From positions 1,623,001-1,687,000 of the forward strand of contig JAKOON010000011.1 in assembly GCA_022577435.1 (NCBI GenBank): DNA of 64,000 nucleotides, in the 5' to 3' direction. Below, one piece after another: positions 1-13,600 of this stretch (within the stretch, counting starts at the first letter, position 1; every line of letters starts with the position of its first letter). The position numbers and the translations under genes were made by a program. The DNA is from Embiotoca jacksoni (lineage: Eukaryota > Chordata > Actinopteri > Embiotocidae). The notes under the pieces are model-generated. The model saw nothing but the letters and a program-made list of their open reading frames with translations, did not search any database and was not told where the DNA came from.

Positions 1-1396
1 CATAACTTAACTGTGGTTTATCACACCTGAGTTCAATTTCTCTAGCCACACCCAGGCCTGATTACTACCACACCTGTTCTCAATCCAGAAATCACTTAAA
101 TAGGACCTGCCTGACAAAGTGAAGTAGACCAAAAGATCCTGAAAAGATAGACATCATGTTGAGATCCAAAGAAATTCAGGAACAAATGAGAAAGAAAGTA
201 ATTGAGATCTATCAGTCTGGAAAGGGTTATAAAACCATTTCTAAAGCTTTGGGACTCCAGCAAACCACAGTGAGAGCCATTATCCACAAATGGAGAAAAC
301 ATGGAACAGCGGTGAACCTTCCCAGGAGTGGCCGGCCAACCAAAATTACCCCAAGAGAGCAGCGACGACTCATCCGAGACGTCACAAAAGACCCCACAAC
401 AACATCCAAAGAACTGCAGGCCTCACTTGCCTCAGTTAAGGTCAGTGTTCATGACTCCACCATAAGAAAGAGACTCGGCAAAAATGGCCTGCATGGCAGA
501 GTTCCAAGACCAAAACCACCGCTGAGCAAAAAGAACATTAAGGCTCGTCTCATTTTTGCCAGAAAACATCTCGATGATCCCCAAGACTTTTGGGAAAATA
601 CTCTGTGGACTGACGAGACAAAAGTTGAACTTTTTGGAAGGTGTGTGTCCCGTTACATCTGGTGTATAAGTAACACCACATTTCAGAACAAGAACATCAT
701 ACCAACAGTAAAATATGGTGGTGGTAGTGTGATGGTCTGGGGCTGTTTTGCTGCTTCAGGACCTGGAAGACTTGCTGTGATAAATGGAACCATGAATTCT
801 ACTGTCTACCAAAACATCCTGAAGGAGAATGTCCGGCCGTCTGTTCGTGACTTCAAGCTGAAGCCAACTTGGGTTCTGCAGCAGGACAATGATCCAAAAC
901 ACACCAGCAAGTCCACCTCTGAATGGCTGAAGAAAAACAAAATGAAGACTTTGGAGTGGCCTAGTCAAAGTCCTGACCTGAATCCTCTTGAGATGCTGTG
1001 GCATGACCTTAAAAAGGCGGTTGGTGCTGGAAAACCCTCCAATGTGGCTGAATTACAACAACTCTGTAAAGATGAGTCGGCCAACATTCCTCCACAGCTG
1101 TAAAAGGCTCATTGCAAGTTATCGCAAACGCTTGATTGCAGTTGTTGCTGCTGAGGGTGGCCCAACCAGTTATTAGGTTTATGGGGGCAAACACTTTTTC
1201 ACACAGGGCCATGTGGGTTTGGATTTTTTATCTCCCTTAATAATAAAAACCTTCATTTAAAAACTGCATTTTGTGTTTACTTGTGTTATCTTTGGCTAAT
1301 ATTTAAATTTGTTTGATGATCTGAAACATTTAAGTGTGACAAACATGCAAAAAAATAAGATATCAGGAAGGGGGCAAACACTTTTTCACACCACTG
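1..1396 (+). mobile_element. Tc1/mariner-family DNA transposon, 5' end cut by window edge
   Basis: A Tc1-like element inserted in an intron of npr2, on the opposite strand. It carries a transposase ORF and ends at 1396 with the inverted-repeat terminus CACACCACTG followed by TA (1397-1398), the target-site duplication expected of Tc1/mariner. Two perfect 22-bp direct repeats, at 1183-1204 and 1370-1391, lie inside the right terminal region, an IR/DR arrangement as in Sleeping Beauty-type elements. The left terminal repeat lies before base 1, so the left TA cannot be seen. The sequence looks close to what I recall of this abundant fish subfamily, which suggests a fairly young copy. Confidence 0.93.
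156..1103 (+). pseudogene. Tc1-like transposase, frameshifted near the C-terminus
   Basis: The ORF starts at ATG 156 and runs 315 codons; Tc1 transposases are usually about 340. Residues 1-50 and 65-120 are the two helix-turn-helix (paired-like) DNA-binding parts, separated by a GRPTK AT-hook-like linker near residue 59. The catalytic triad is present: D153 (WTDE), D244 (QQDND) and E279 (NPLE), with 34 residues between the last two, i.e. DD34E. The ORF stops at TAA 1101-1103, but the family's usual C-terminal tail (CKRLIASYRKRL...) continues in another frame to TAG 1174-1176. A 2-nt deletion around 1097-1100 explains this. The enzyme is probably inactive because it loses the tail. It has no functional link to npr2. 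Confidence 0.92.
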
Positions 1397-1398
1397 TA

Positions 1399-1523
1399 TT
1401 ATAATATTTTTGGCAAGAGATGCACTTTAATTCACAGTGACACCGCTAAAAGTCATTTATTATGACCCTCTTTAACTATAGAGAAGTTAGTATGGAAAAG
1501 TAAAATGGAGCCGGAGACGTTAC
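1399..1523. other. npr2 intron 11 flank
   Basis: Short intronic stretch between the Tc1 end and exon 11. Nothing else recognised. Confidence 0.8.
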
Positions 1524-1628
1524 CTGCAGGCTGCCTCTGGGACAGTATTCGGTCATGATGCAGATGTTAGGAGGGTCGATGCAGGCCCCAATGAACCTGG
1601 TTAGATGGTTGAACTGAACGTCTCTCAT
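1524..1628 (-). CDS. npr2: npr2 coding exon 11: kinase-homology domain, last exon in window
   Basis: 105 nt, residues 574-608. MRDVQFNHLTRFIGACIDPP continues into NICIMTEYCPRGSLQ, the hinge region of the kinase-homology domain. Acceptor TTTTCAG, donor CAG|GTAACG. The next exon should lie beyond base 1, past the Tc1 insertion. Confidence 0.97.
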
Positions 1629-4600
1629 CTGAAAATAAGCACACAAACACACTGCAACTGTGAGTGTAACTCTTTCCAAACATCACATTCCCAAACCCCA
1701 TGGAAACAGAGGACGGGGGAGAGAACTGACGTTTCATTTATATACAAAGTTTGGAGAATAACGCTGCCAGCAGTTCATCAAAATAGTCTATTTGCAGTCG
1801 ACTAGCTGGCACTGTGTCGTTCTCTACGAGTTGAGATGCATTCCTGCTCAGGGCACCCAGTTGCAACATGTGCATGTGCATAAATTGCCCCTTGGAGGTT
1901 ATGAATGAGCCAGTGTGCTGAGGGTGATGAAAAAAAATGTTGAGGTGTTGAGTGGATGTACGAGCAGGAATATCAGACTGGAACGAGCAGTCCGAATGTG
2001 TAAAACTGCTCTACATGGAAAATAATCACTAATTACACACTGCTTTTACGACACGAAATGTCTTCCAAAACATGAATCATTTCAAATGTAAAAAAAATAA
2101 CGAAAACAGAGAAGTCATTAAGAGGGAACATTTTCTGGCGAATTCCTTTTATGAGAAAGTGTGAAAAAAAAAAAAAGCACTCAATCTTTTTAAATAGAAA
2201 AGTGCGACATGGATGTCCTCCTCGGGCCGTCATTCCAGCCCGTATAAGCGCTGACAGAATCAGCACTAAAAGGAAGAAAGGAACATGTTTGAGCAGCCAG
2301 CATGAAACTTCCAAAAACGGTGTTCATCATTTCAACAGTGTACTTTTCTTCTTTGAGCGCAGTGAGTGACAGCAGCTCTCACACCAAAACCAGGGAGTTC
2401 GTCGCTCCTGTTTCACGGCTCGGGAGATGTTAGCCTACCCTTTGGCCTATATAATTTCCCCTGCTGCACACTAGTGTGTGTGTGGGGAGGGCGGGGGGGG
2501 TGGGGGGGAAGAGAGCTGGAAGACAAGTGGTTAAGTTTCCACTGGCAGGCCCGTCTCTTCCCCCATCTGCTTGGCTTTTTCATGAGCTGAGGTTTGACAG
2601 CCGATCAGGCCCCCGGGGGCGTCTGAGAAGCTGCCAGCTCAGACAGCAGCCTCTCTCCCCCGTGTGCCTGCCGACTGGCCGAGATGCCACAGAGGCATCC
2701 AAGAAGCCCAAACTGCTCTCGTCCAACGGACTGAAACTCACACACACACAAAAAAGGACCAAAAACACAGTGCTGAGACGGAGAGAGTTGGAGACACATT
2801 AAAAGAGAACAAATGGCCAAAAGTTTTCTCCACACGCATCCATCTTGCTCATGACCACCAGTGTAATTTCCGAGTTATGGGTTTCCCTGTGCCACACTGT
2901 GTTTCCATCACCAAACCACATAAATTGTGAGAATGTTTTTTTTTTTACCCAACTTCCTTATCGCTCACTCGTAAATATTTCCCAGCCAACAGCACTGTTT
3001 CATCAGCAGCTGTCGCTGACGTTAAAGAGACAGATTACGGATGTTAACTCTTTGAGAAACATCCGGCAGTGGCCCTGGTAACGGCCCCCCCAGTGAATGT
3101 GCTAATAAGAAACCAGCATGCAAACAGGTCCAAAAGACCGAAAATAAAGCTTTTCTTGTCCCACTGAGTCCCAAAAAAATACATCTAAATCCAACAAGGT
3201 GGCACATCTGCTTGTTGTGAACATGTTTTGTGAAGCAGCTGGAGTAAATGAAGGTCCTCACCTGTAGGACAATCGTGTCAATTCATCGTTGTTTTTATTT
3301 GGTGAGTGAAACATCTTTTGATTAATACAACTTTTTGAGATGAAGGGTTCTTTATTGCAGTTCTCCCCTGAAGTGTCAGTATAGCTTTCTTCAATCAGAG
3401 GCCACGAGAGTGACCAGAAAAAACAGTACAAGCTAACAGTTTGTCAAATTGATTTAATGGCCAAATGGAAGAATTTTTGGATATCTCTTTTGAGAAAAAA
3501 AAAATACTAAAAGGGAAACTATGGGGAATGTCCACAGTCTGTATCACTACATGCCCAAAATACAAATGAGTTGGACAAAACAAAACATTATTTCACTGTT
3601 TTTTAGAGCTCCAATAGTAAAGCTAAAAGTAAAAAATTTTGCCCTAAGGGTGCCACAAGCGCAAACGTCATTAGGAAAATACAAATAAAGGGTTTGGTGC
3701 AGAAGTGTTTCTTGTTGTGGCTGTGTTTTACTTATTAACCCACTAATATTATAACATTGTTTTCTTAAACCTGTTTCAACTTATTTGTTATATTGTAGAG
3801 CTATAGTGTGGGACTTTAACATGTAAAGGGCACCTGTTACATTCAAGATTGATTTATCCACAATTTATCCTTTAGCTCTAGCATATTTACACTGACACAG
3901 AGTAACATTAGCAGCAATTCGGATTTGTGTTTGTCTCCACCTCATGAATATAATTTCAGTATTTACTTCTCTTTTATCTTTGTTTTGGTCTTCACTAATG
4001 TTGAAAACAATCATCAAGTTGCTAAAAACCAGCCAGTTGCCAAGTTTGTCAGAAAATAGCTGCTGCATGGTGCTGGAAACAATACTAATGAGAAAAGCTG
4101 AGCCAAAACAGTGTGAAGCTGCTGCTCATAAAACCAAAACAATGAGCTGAAAGAGGCTGAAACGCTCTTTAGAGATGAGGGGAACTGTGGGTTCATCAAT
4201 ACGATTAACCATTTGACATGCACACAGTCATTTGATCTGTTGTTAATATAAAAACATCTTTAAGAGAACAAATGTGTCTTTCCATCAGATTTTGATGTTT
4301 CTTTTGTACAAGCGAAACATTTTACAAGCTGGTGGTACTAAAAGAATTCACAACTATATTAGTAGAACTGTGGAAAAGTGTTTAAAGAAGACCACGAGGG
4401 AGCAATAAAATTACACAGTCATTAGGGAAAACAAATAAGATGACGATAAATAAATAATATTATAAACCAGGAAATATATAGTTGTACAAGTCAATCAAAA
4501 CCCAGTTTAAAGTTGTTTTTAGAAAGAAAGCTGAAGCAGATTGTGAATGGTAGTTTAGCTGACATCCTGCCACCCTTGTACAACACAGGCTTTGTGGGTC

Positions 4601-7600
4601 AGAGCTGTTACTTGGAGCCAATCCAGTTACTGTAATGCTTAATGAGTGATGATAGGATTTTGAACTTTATTCACGAAGCAATTAGAAACCCATGAAAGAA
4701 TCCTAAAAGTGGAGCGGTGTGTTCTCTTCTCGGCATTTTGAATCAACTGCAGATGATTTTATGTTTTTTTTGTCAGTCTGTACTCAATAATTAGACAACA
4801 CACACAAACACAGATTGTTTCTCCTTCTTTCACTGTCTTTTCTAATTTATTTTTTCCAAATCAGAATCGAGGGTTTAATGATAGAGTCTCATACGTTGCA
4901 TAGACTATAACGCCCTCAGACGGATTAAGGATTGTATAAAAAACATTGATTTGACTTCAGTAATACACACATGATCAATTTGATCCAGCAAAGGAATAAA
5001 ACTTTGAACATTTAGCAAAGACTTACGTGTTTGAGTTCCAGTAAAACTTGTCTTGTGAGCTCTATCCTCTTCTTGTTGACGTGCTTGATGGCCACCAGGT
5101 TCCCCTGTGAGCAAAACGAGAGGAGCAGTCAGAGGGACGGCACTGATGAAGAGTTCAGTTTTCATCGTATGAAAAGAAAAGATCTAGATGTACATAAATA
5201 AGGTTTTGAAAAAAAGGCAACGGTACAACCAAAAAGCATGAAACTGATGAGAGGAAGCGAAGCAGCGTTCAGCAGAGAGAACAGCATCTCGCAGTATAGC
5301 CTGCAGGTACATTTGGGGTCTATTTTAGTTTGCAGCAGAGGAAGAATTGTATCTGTTGTCCGCTGAGCGAAGATCAGTTAACGAAGGAAGCAGGGTGAAT
5401 TCCTCCGAGCCGCACGTGACAGACTGGTGGAAAATGCTGTCGCAGAAAGTATGAAACAAGGTCGACAGTTGAGTGTGTGAACCCATGAGGGAGTTTTAAC
5501 TTTAACTCAACATGAAACAAAGTTAAAACTGAAGAGCTGGTGATGGCTGCATGTTTGAAAGTGGAAACATTCTGCGTCTCACTGCTGAATAAAAAGGTTG
5601 TGTTCCAGTATTTGCAGCTTGTCAAGGCTCTTACGTCTCTGTGTTTGTGCTTTGGTTTCAAATTTAATCACCTTTGGCCCGTATTGAATTTGAGAAGTGT
5701 ATCAGTACCTCCATGAGATGCTCAAGCTGTACCGTGACATCAGCATTTATATAAACAGCAGCATCATTCAGCTAAAAACAAAGACTCATCATTCAGCAGC
5801 CACTCTTTATCACATTTCCTCACACCTCCTTCATCTTTAAGCGGATAAATTAACAGCAGCAACAAGTTGATGGCCATGTCCAGACTGCGAGGCGGGGAGT
5901 GTAGAAACAGAGAAAGGCAGGAAAAAAAAAAAGAAAGAAAATTGACGCATTCTGCAGCTCACATTAAAACCAACTACCTAAATTCGCCCACACTCTTTTC
6001 TTTCTCTCTCCTCTAAAGCTCTCCGGCTTGCTCTGCGAGTGTGCACATGTGTGGGCGGGAAAGGAGTGCGCAGGAGTTGAAAATGTCAGAACTCACTAAG
6101 CCTTACCTTAAAATAGCCCGTTTTTGCAAATAGCTGATATTTTCCATGGGCAGTTATCAAGGAGCCATAGCTGGAGCCTCTCTGAGAAGGTGGAAAAGAG
6201 TAGTGAAGAGAAAAGAAATGTCAGTTAGTTTGTGTAGATTAAAGCAAAGAGGATTAAATTGTACGTTTGAGACTGTGCTTCCACTTCGCTGCAACAAAAA
6301 AAAAAGGTTCGGCACTGATGTTCTTGTCCAAAAATGTATTTCTCTGGGCAACATGAAATGGCCTTTCGCTTATATTTGAGAAAATAAAGTGTTTTCAGCT
6401 TCCAGCTCGAGTCCTTGGGCTAATGTCTGCAGTGCACACAGAGTGAATACAAATCAAGTGGGCGCGCTGCATACAGACAGCGAGTACAGTCGACTACACA
6501 TTTGTATAGAATGAAAATATTGGCAACACATGGCACACTGGAAAATACATGGGTTTGGAAAATGACTGTGTTTTCCTCACACACACATTATTCCAGGAAC
6601 TGGAGCGAAAACCAGTAATGAAAAAGGTGTGTGCATGTGCTTCTCATGAACGCTAGCACGTGTGGGATGAAACGCAACCCCAAAGGAGATGCATTAGTCC
6701 TCAGACAACAGGAACCTGATACTTGAAGAACGTGATGAGGTATTACACATGTAGGGACCGCGGCCAGACGAGGGCTTATTTTAACAATCATTTAATATGC
6801 GTCTGCCACTGCAAAGCCAGCCACCTTCAATAAACCACTGGGAAAGATTTCAGGAATGTGTAAACTCACAAAGGATTTGGATCCTCTCCGGGCTGCAGCT
6901 TTGCTTTTTCTATGAAAAACCACAAACTGCATTTTGATGCACAGTGCGCGTTGTGTAAACAGGCTGAAACTTCAAACATGTCAAATTAGCATTTTCGATT
7001 CCTGGTGGGTTCAATTTTACAGCGGTGGCACCTCCAGACTGACAATCAGGCCTGTGTGAACGGAAGCTGTGTACAAAGTGTTGAGTCTTTCCCACTGGCA
7101 AACATGGCAAAGAAACCTGCCGGATCAACAACTTGTTCATCACACATGAAGGCTGTGCCAGCAACACTGATGGAATAAAATGTGATATAAAACTCTGGGC
7201 TGCCAGCTTTCTGAAATCTTATGGGTGTGGCGCTTCACCTCCATTATTTTTTTTTAATCTTTTGCCACAGTAAAGTACATGAATCTGCGGTAACAGCGGC
7301 ATTTCTTTAGGTCTACCTGTGAGAGGGTGAGGCGGCTGCCAGCTCGTTTGTGGTATTTATTGGGGCTCTCGAACTGAAGGTCCTCCCACCGAATCCTCCA
7401 AAGCATTCCAGCCAGCTCTTTCTCCAGCTTCAGTTTCCTGCACAAACGGAAAAAGCAGGTGGTGAAATCAGCAAGGATACGGCAGCACAAAGACCTGAGG
7501 AACCATCAGTAGTGTTTGGGTTGGGGTTCCTGCAGAGGTCGCGAGCTGATGTTTTTACCACAGAGTTTATGACTCTATTGGCTGGATATAAATAAATTAA

Positions 7601-10600
7601 TAAAAATCCTTCACAGGCAAAGTGCTGTGAAATTCACCGAATTATTTTGAGGAACTGGTGCTCCATTTTTACAGCTCCCTTTGATTCTGGTGGTATTTCC
7701 TGTGATAGCAGTCACATATCTGATTACAGAATGCTTCACATCCAGCATTTGCATGTACCTATGTCCATGTGTTGATGCATAACTACATGCCTGCATGCAG
7801 GCTTGTGTTTTTCTTTTGTCTTTTTCTTTTTTTTAATTAAGCTTTAACTCTTTGCTATACTTATTAAAGTTTGGTGGAAAATTACTTTTCCAGGGAAATA
7901 TCTTTATTGTACTGGACAAAGGGCTCTTTCTTTGGAGGAAATGCTATAATTCGGAACATTTGACAGCCATACTGTAATTTAGTGAAATCAATGGCTCATC
8001 AACTTAATGTAAATAGACACACTGGTGAAATAGTCCTTAAAATAAACTTCAATCATCATGTGTCACTTGAAATGATGAGTTGATTGAATGTAATACTGAA
8101 CATTCTTGAAACGTATTAAGGTTCTTGTATCTCCCTGCTTGTGCTGTATTAGAGTTCAAACCCCAGTCTATCTTCTGTTTGAAGTAAAGGTACACGATGG
8201 AGATTTGTTCTGATGACTCACAGGTCTTTTTCTTCTGTGAAAAATGAAAAAAACAATAACCATGATTAGAATCCACTTGAGTTCTTCCTCCCACTCTCTT
8301 TATTTTTAACAAACTCACAAAGTGTGGATTCACATGTCCTAACCTTAGCTCAATACTATCACGGCTGCAAAAACAGTTTCCACGTCACGAACTATAAACA
8401 TTTTGGCTTCTTCACACAGACAACATTAAATGGAACTAAAGACCAGTTCAACATGTCTTACATTATATATCCTTTCAGTTGTAACAACAAAGTTGAGTAT
8501 GAAAACTGCCATATTCCTCACTATGGGCTCTAAACCAGAGCGTGCAGCTGTAAACAGCTGTGTCAACAGGTAATGCACGAAGCATTATAATGATGTATTT
8601 CAGATTCTTTTACATTTTGCATTAAAAAAAAGTGGTCATTTTCAAACAGTACCGTCAAACTAAGTAACTATTTGTCATCAGCAGAGTTTGTAATGGTCCG
8701 TTCCTCAAACATTTATATAGCAACAACACAGATGGCAGCATTTGTAATCATGACACCGTAAAATGATGTAAAGTTTTACATAGTAAACCACACTACAGAG
8801 TACACAGAAGCTCAGTGGGATATTTTCAAATGAAAGAAGCATTATTGGTGAAGGGATTCGCACAATAACGGTCGTTACAGTTTGTCTAGAGATCATTTCA
8901 GCAGCATTTGCCTCTAAATGCCACTAAATCATTAGCCACTAAGATGAAATGGCCATATTCTGACTGTATTCTGTCTTGTCTTTGTGTTTAAAATGAAGAG
9001 TTTGGCAAGTCAGACTGCTCTTTGTGTTGACAGTGATGCACACTGAAACCCTGGTATGAAAATGAAGCCAAAGAAATCAAAATACAATGTAACAGCTTGT
9101 TCAGTCAAGAAGATAAATTCACTAAACAACTAATAAACTTCCAAAAAAAGGATAGGCCACGAGTTCACCTCTCACAATTCCAACTCCTGAGGGAACATAT
9201 AAAACACCTGCAGCCTACTTAACTGACAGAGCTGATTTATCATGAATTACCTGATCCAAATACTGAAGGTATATTAGGCTTATAAGCTTCTGTTATTGAG
9301 ATGATCTGAATGAAAGTTTAACTGGGAGGATGACTCCTTAAACTACCATGACACGATCTGTTAGAGAGCAGACGGACTCTGCTGGAGTTGTGGCCGAGCA
9401 GACAGCAGCTTGCTACGAGCTCTTTGACAAGACAACAGGCAAGTTTCATTTTTGGCCGGACACCACATTACTGATGGCCAAAATGGCCTGTTGTTAAAGT
9501 TTTACCTTTGGTCAACCTAAACCTCAACCTCTTCCCAACTACAGGAAATTGTTTTTTGCAGTGCCTGACGTGACTCCAACCAGTTACCTGTGCTATGCAT
9601 AACCATCACCATAACTATAACCATAACCATAACTATAACAATAACTACAACAACAATAACTAAAACCATAACTATAACCATGACATAACCATAACCATAT
9701 CCACAACCATGACCCAACTTGAGCACCGACATCTGCCAAGAGAGGGGGCACTACAAGCACCAGCAGGAGAGTGTTGAACATTTACAAAACACCAGCTATC
9801 ATTGTTATTCTAAAGAGAAACAAGTTTTTGTTCTGCATTGGTCGCCACCAATCTGAAACTCTTAAAGTGTGCCACATTGACAATCTTTCATACCAATCTT
9901 CATAGCCCGATTTCACCAGTCGACAAAGCTATCTTTTTTGTCCAGTCTTGATATGACGCCAGTTTGACATTATAGTTATGGTAGTGAAGCAACACACGCA
10001 GACCAGTTTGTTTTTCATTCATCATTTAGTTCAAGCAGCGGTCAGCAGTGACTGGCTATGTTCTTAAAGGACACCGGGGACATCAGCACAGAGCTACGAT
10101 GCAGCACATACACAATAATAAAGTTGCAACTGACGAAAGTAACCGGTTAAATACCAGCCAATGCCAATGCATTAAACTGTGCTCAGATCAGCCCAAGTAC
10201 TCATTGTTATGATCGGCTTGGGGCCTTTCCCAGTTGTGTTATGTTGTGCCAGGTTAGCTTACACTAGTACCCCATTCTGACCAACACAGTGGCATCGCTT
10301 AAAACCGGCTCTGTAAATGGGTCACCCAGCATTTGATGACCCAACTGCACGACCCACCATTCATCCAGGGTTGGATTGTACACTGGCCGGCATTGTTGAC
10401 CCAGTGCTGCTGACACATAAAGCACAATTCAGTGATGCGGATGTTTGTGTGGACACGAAGCAGTAAAAGGACAAACTGGAAGGCAAAACTACCACTTTTA
10501 CCTTGTGATTTTTAATAATTAACATACATTGAGTAGACTCGTGTGAAACATGGCTGCAGTCTGATAAAACATGAGGTTTGAGTTACGGTTAGTGTTAGTT

Positions 10601-13600
10601 TAGGTTGTGTTGTGTTTGGCACATTTTACAATGTCACCAAGTTGGAATAAAATTAGTCTCATTTATTCCAGTGTCATTTTCAAATAATTGCACCATTTAC
10701 TGTTTTATTCCTGGTCTGTTCTGTCTAAATAGAGCATTATAGGTGGATGAACTAATAAGGATAGAAAGTGTTTCTGCAAATAAGCCAACCCAGACTAATT
10801 AATCGCATAATTTTCTAATCAGAGATATTTTTGACATGTTTTGAGTTATTTTTGTTTTGAGCATCAGTGTGATTGGCAGCACCACAGAGAGGAAGAGGCA
10901 TTCCAAAGAAACAAGACATCTGGGGCAAATCTCACAGGACCTGTTGTTTCTTGACACTGAATGATTTACAGCAAAAACACATTCATAAATAAAACTCGAT
11001 AGGTTTGGAATTCACAGTTTCCTAGCTCCTTTTTTTTATTATTATTATTTTGTTTGTTTTGGTAGGGGGGGTAGCGGATTCATTTTCAGTTTGAAACACT
11101 TAGAAATGAAAAATGAGCAGAGCCCACACATTCCAACCCAATCTAAAAGGTGTAAAACACTTCCAGATGGTGGCAGGAAATTATTGCAGCGTTTGCATAT
11201 GATCGTGTTTTAGCCTTTCCCCGAACCATCGAAAAGTAGCTTGTTTTTTTTTTTTTCATTCGCCACTTTTTCACCAGTACAAGCTGTGTTGTCGCACAGT
11301 CCACAAACTCAAAGTTAATTCTGATGCTTGTTTGTGTGTACAGACACTTCAAGCCGTGCCTATGCGCGAGCAGTTTGAGAGCAGGAAACACCATTAAACC
11401 ACCGGTACCCTCCAGCTCCCTCCACCACCACCACCACCACCACCATCACCAAAAAAAAAAGAGGCACTTTTCTATTTAAAGAGTCTCGTTTGGAGACCTC
11501 TGGCAGCCAGAGGGGCAAAGTGTGGAGCTCCACACTGGGCCTATTGTTTCATGAGTCCCATTTGTGAATACCTCTGCTGGACCAACCCCTCCATTAAAAC
11601 AACAGAGCTGCTGCTGCTCTGCTCAACATCCCCTCACACTGCTGCTGCACACCAGACTCCAAAGTCAACTGACCTTCCAGCTGCTTAAATATAAAGTGGA
11701 ACAAATTTAACAGTCGCTCCATGAAATGTAAAAAATTTGTGAGTGTTATTTTGCTGTAACCAGATTGTGTTTGCACACTTCAAACACATGTCTGTCTAAG
11801 CAAGTCAGCTGGTCTGTTTTCTACTCCTGTAGTGTTATTTTTTTCCCCCAAGAATGAACCCGTGTTGTTTATTTCTCTTATTTCAGGTACTCACACATAT
11901 TTAAATTCCTTGGAAAATCATTTTGTTTTAAGAGGAAATTAGGTTTAAATCTAAATTACCTATTAAATATTTAAACGGTTTGCTGAAGTGTTTATGTTTT
12001 ACCACAAAGCAATACAACGAAGCAGAAGATTCATTACACAGTCTCTTTTATTAAATTGCATATTCACCAAATTTTACTACTGTGGAAATAGTTGTGTCAG
12101 AACAGTAATCTGATACCAAAACTATTGAACCTGCAACCCTTTTCTTATACAAAATACATCGGTAATTTCACAGTATAGGTTTTCCCTAAATTTATCTAAT
12201 TTTTTAATTTTGCATTTCTGCCCAATGAATTAGATTAAAGCCCCCAAAATCTATATTCCCCCAGAAGTGAGAGATTTAATTAATCTGAGTATAACATATT
12301 TTGCTATAAGTAACAAAGCTGTAAGCAGCAGTAAGTATCTTTAGAAAATATAATATTTTTCTATTAATTTGTTGTCATTAAAAATATAAAAATTTAATAT
12401 TAATATCTCAGTCATGTAAATTGCACCTTAAGGTTGAGGAACTCTGGGTTTTCGTCTGATTTGACTGACAGTGACAAAACTCCAAAATGCTTCAGACATT
12501 TTAGTGGTGTTTTTGTAGGTCAAGTACTGAAAATGGAGGCCCCTCAGCAGCTGGTTGATCTTTAAGGCGGCTGTAAACAGCTTGGCCTTCCGCCTCTCTG
12601 TCAATCAGTAAAGCTCCACTGGTGTCTGCAAAAACAGGAATTGATTGGTTAGCCTTCGGTATCAAACAGAGCCGACGCAGAAAGAAAATCTAATTGTGAC
12701 TGATGGCGAGGTTTAGGCAGGAGATTTACTTTTTTAGTTTCATGGAGTTTAAGTATGAAGTTGGCTCAAGATCCAATGAACAACATGTTGAGGCCTGTGC
12801 CAAACAGTTTTCCATGTATAAAACTGTCATTTCTGTAAATGAATCTAAATATAGTTGGACCGGGGCAGAATGTTCAAAACTGTGGGACAGGATCACAGAG
12901 TTTCCCTGTTAGATTCCCATAACAGAAATAGATTCTTGCTGCCATAAAGTCTCTAAATGTTACACTTGGATCCCAGATTAAAAAAAAAAAAAAGGAACCC
13001 GGGAGAATTAACTTACCGGCCAAGAGTCCAGGAAAACTAGCGAGCTGGTTGGGAAACCATGCTGTGTTTGCTGAACTGTGAGCTGCAAAAACAGAGAAGA
13101 GGATGTTAATTGTTTTCCGTTTTAAGTTCCCACTCTGCATGTAATTATCTGGTGGTTATTTAATATTGGGCATGATCAACTCAGGTTGAGGTTTGGTGGA
13201 TTTACCTCAGATGGATAGGTGCTCCTCCGCCTTTCTTCCACCATTCCTCTGATCAAAATCCATTCTGATTGGCTGGTGATTAACACTTGTTTGTGTTAAT
13301 GGTCAGTATTAGAAAAATGATCAGATTACCGGTGGGATTTGTTAGTTAGAGCTGTGCAGTGATGTGTAAATCAGTGTGTTTATTAGTCATTAAATGCCTA
13401 GGTAAAGAAACCATTGAAGAAGTGGTGAAAGAGGGAAAAATAAAAACATTAATTTTCTTTCATTACATGCAGATATTACCCATGACATTAAGCAGGGCCT
13501 AGAAAAACCCTTTCCCTAACTTAATTACTTGGGGCATGCATGATTTACTTCTTGCGTAATTAAATGAGGCTTAATACCACTACACAAACATGTCGACTGT

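Noticed and set aside
9597..9713. Interstitial telomeric repeat
   Set aside because: The unit is AACCAT/AACTAT, not CCCTAA/TTAGGG.
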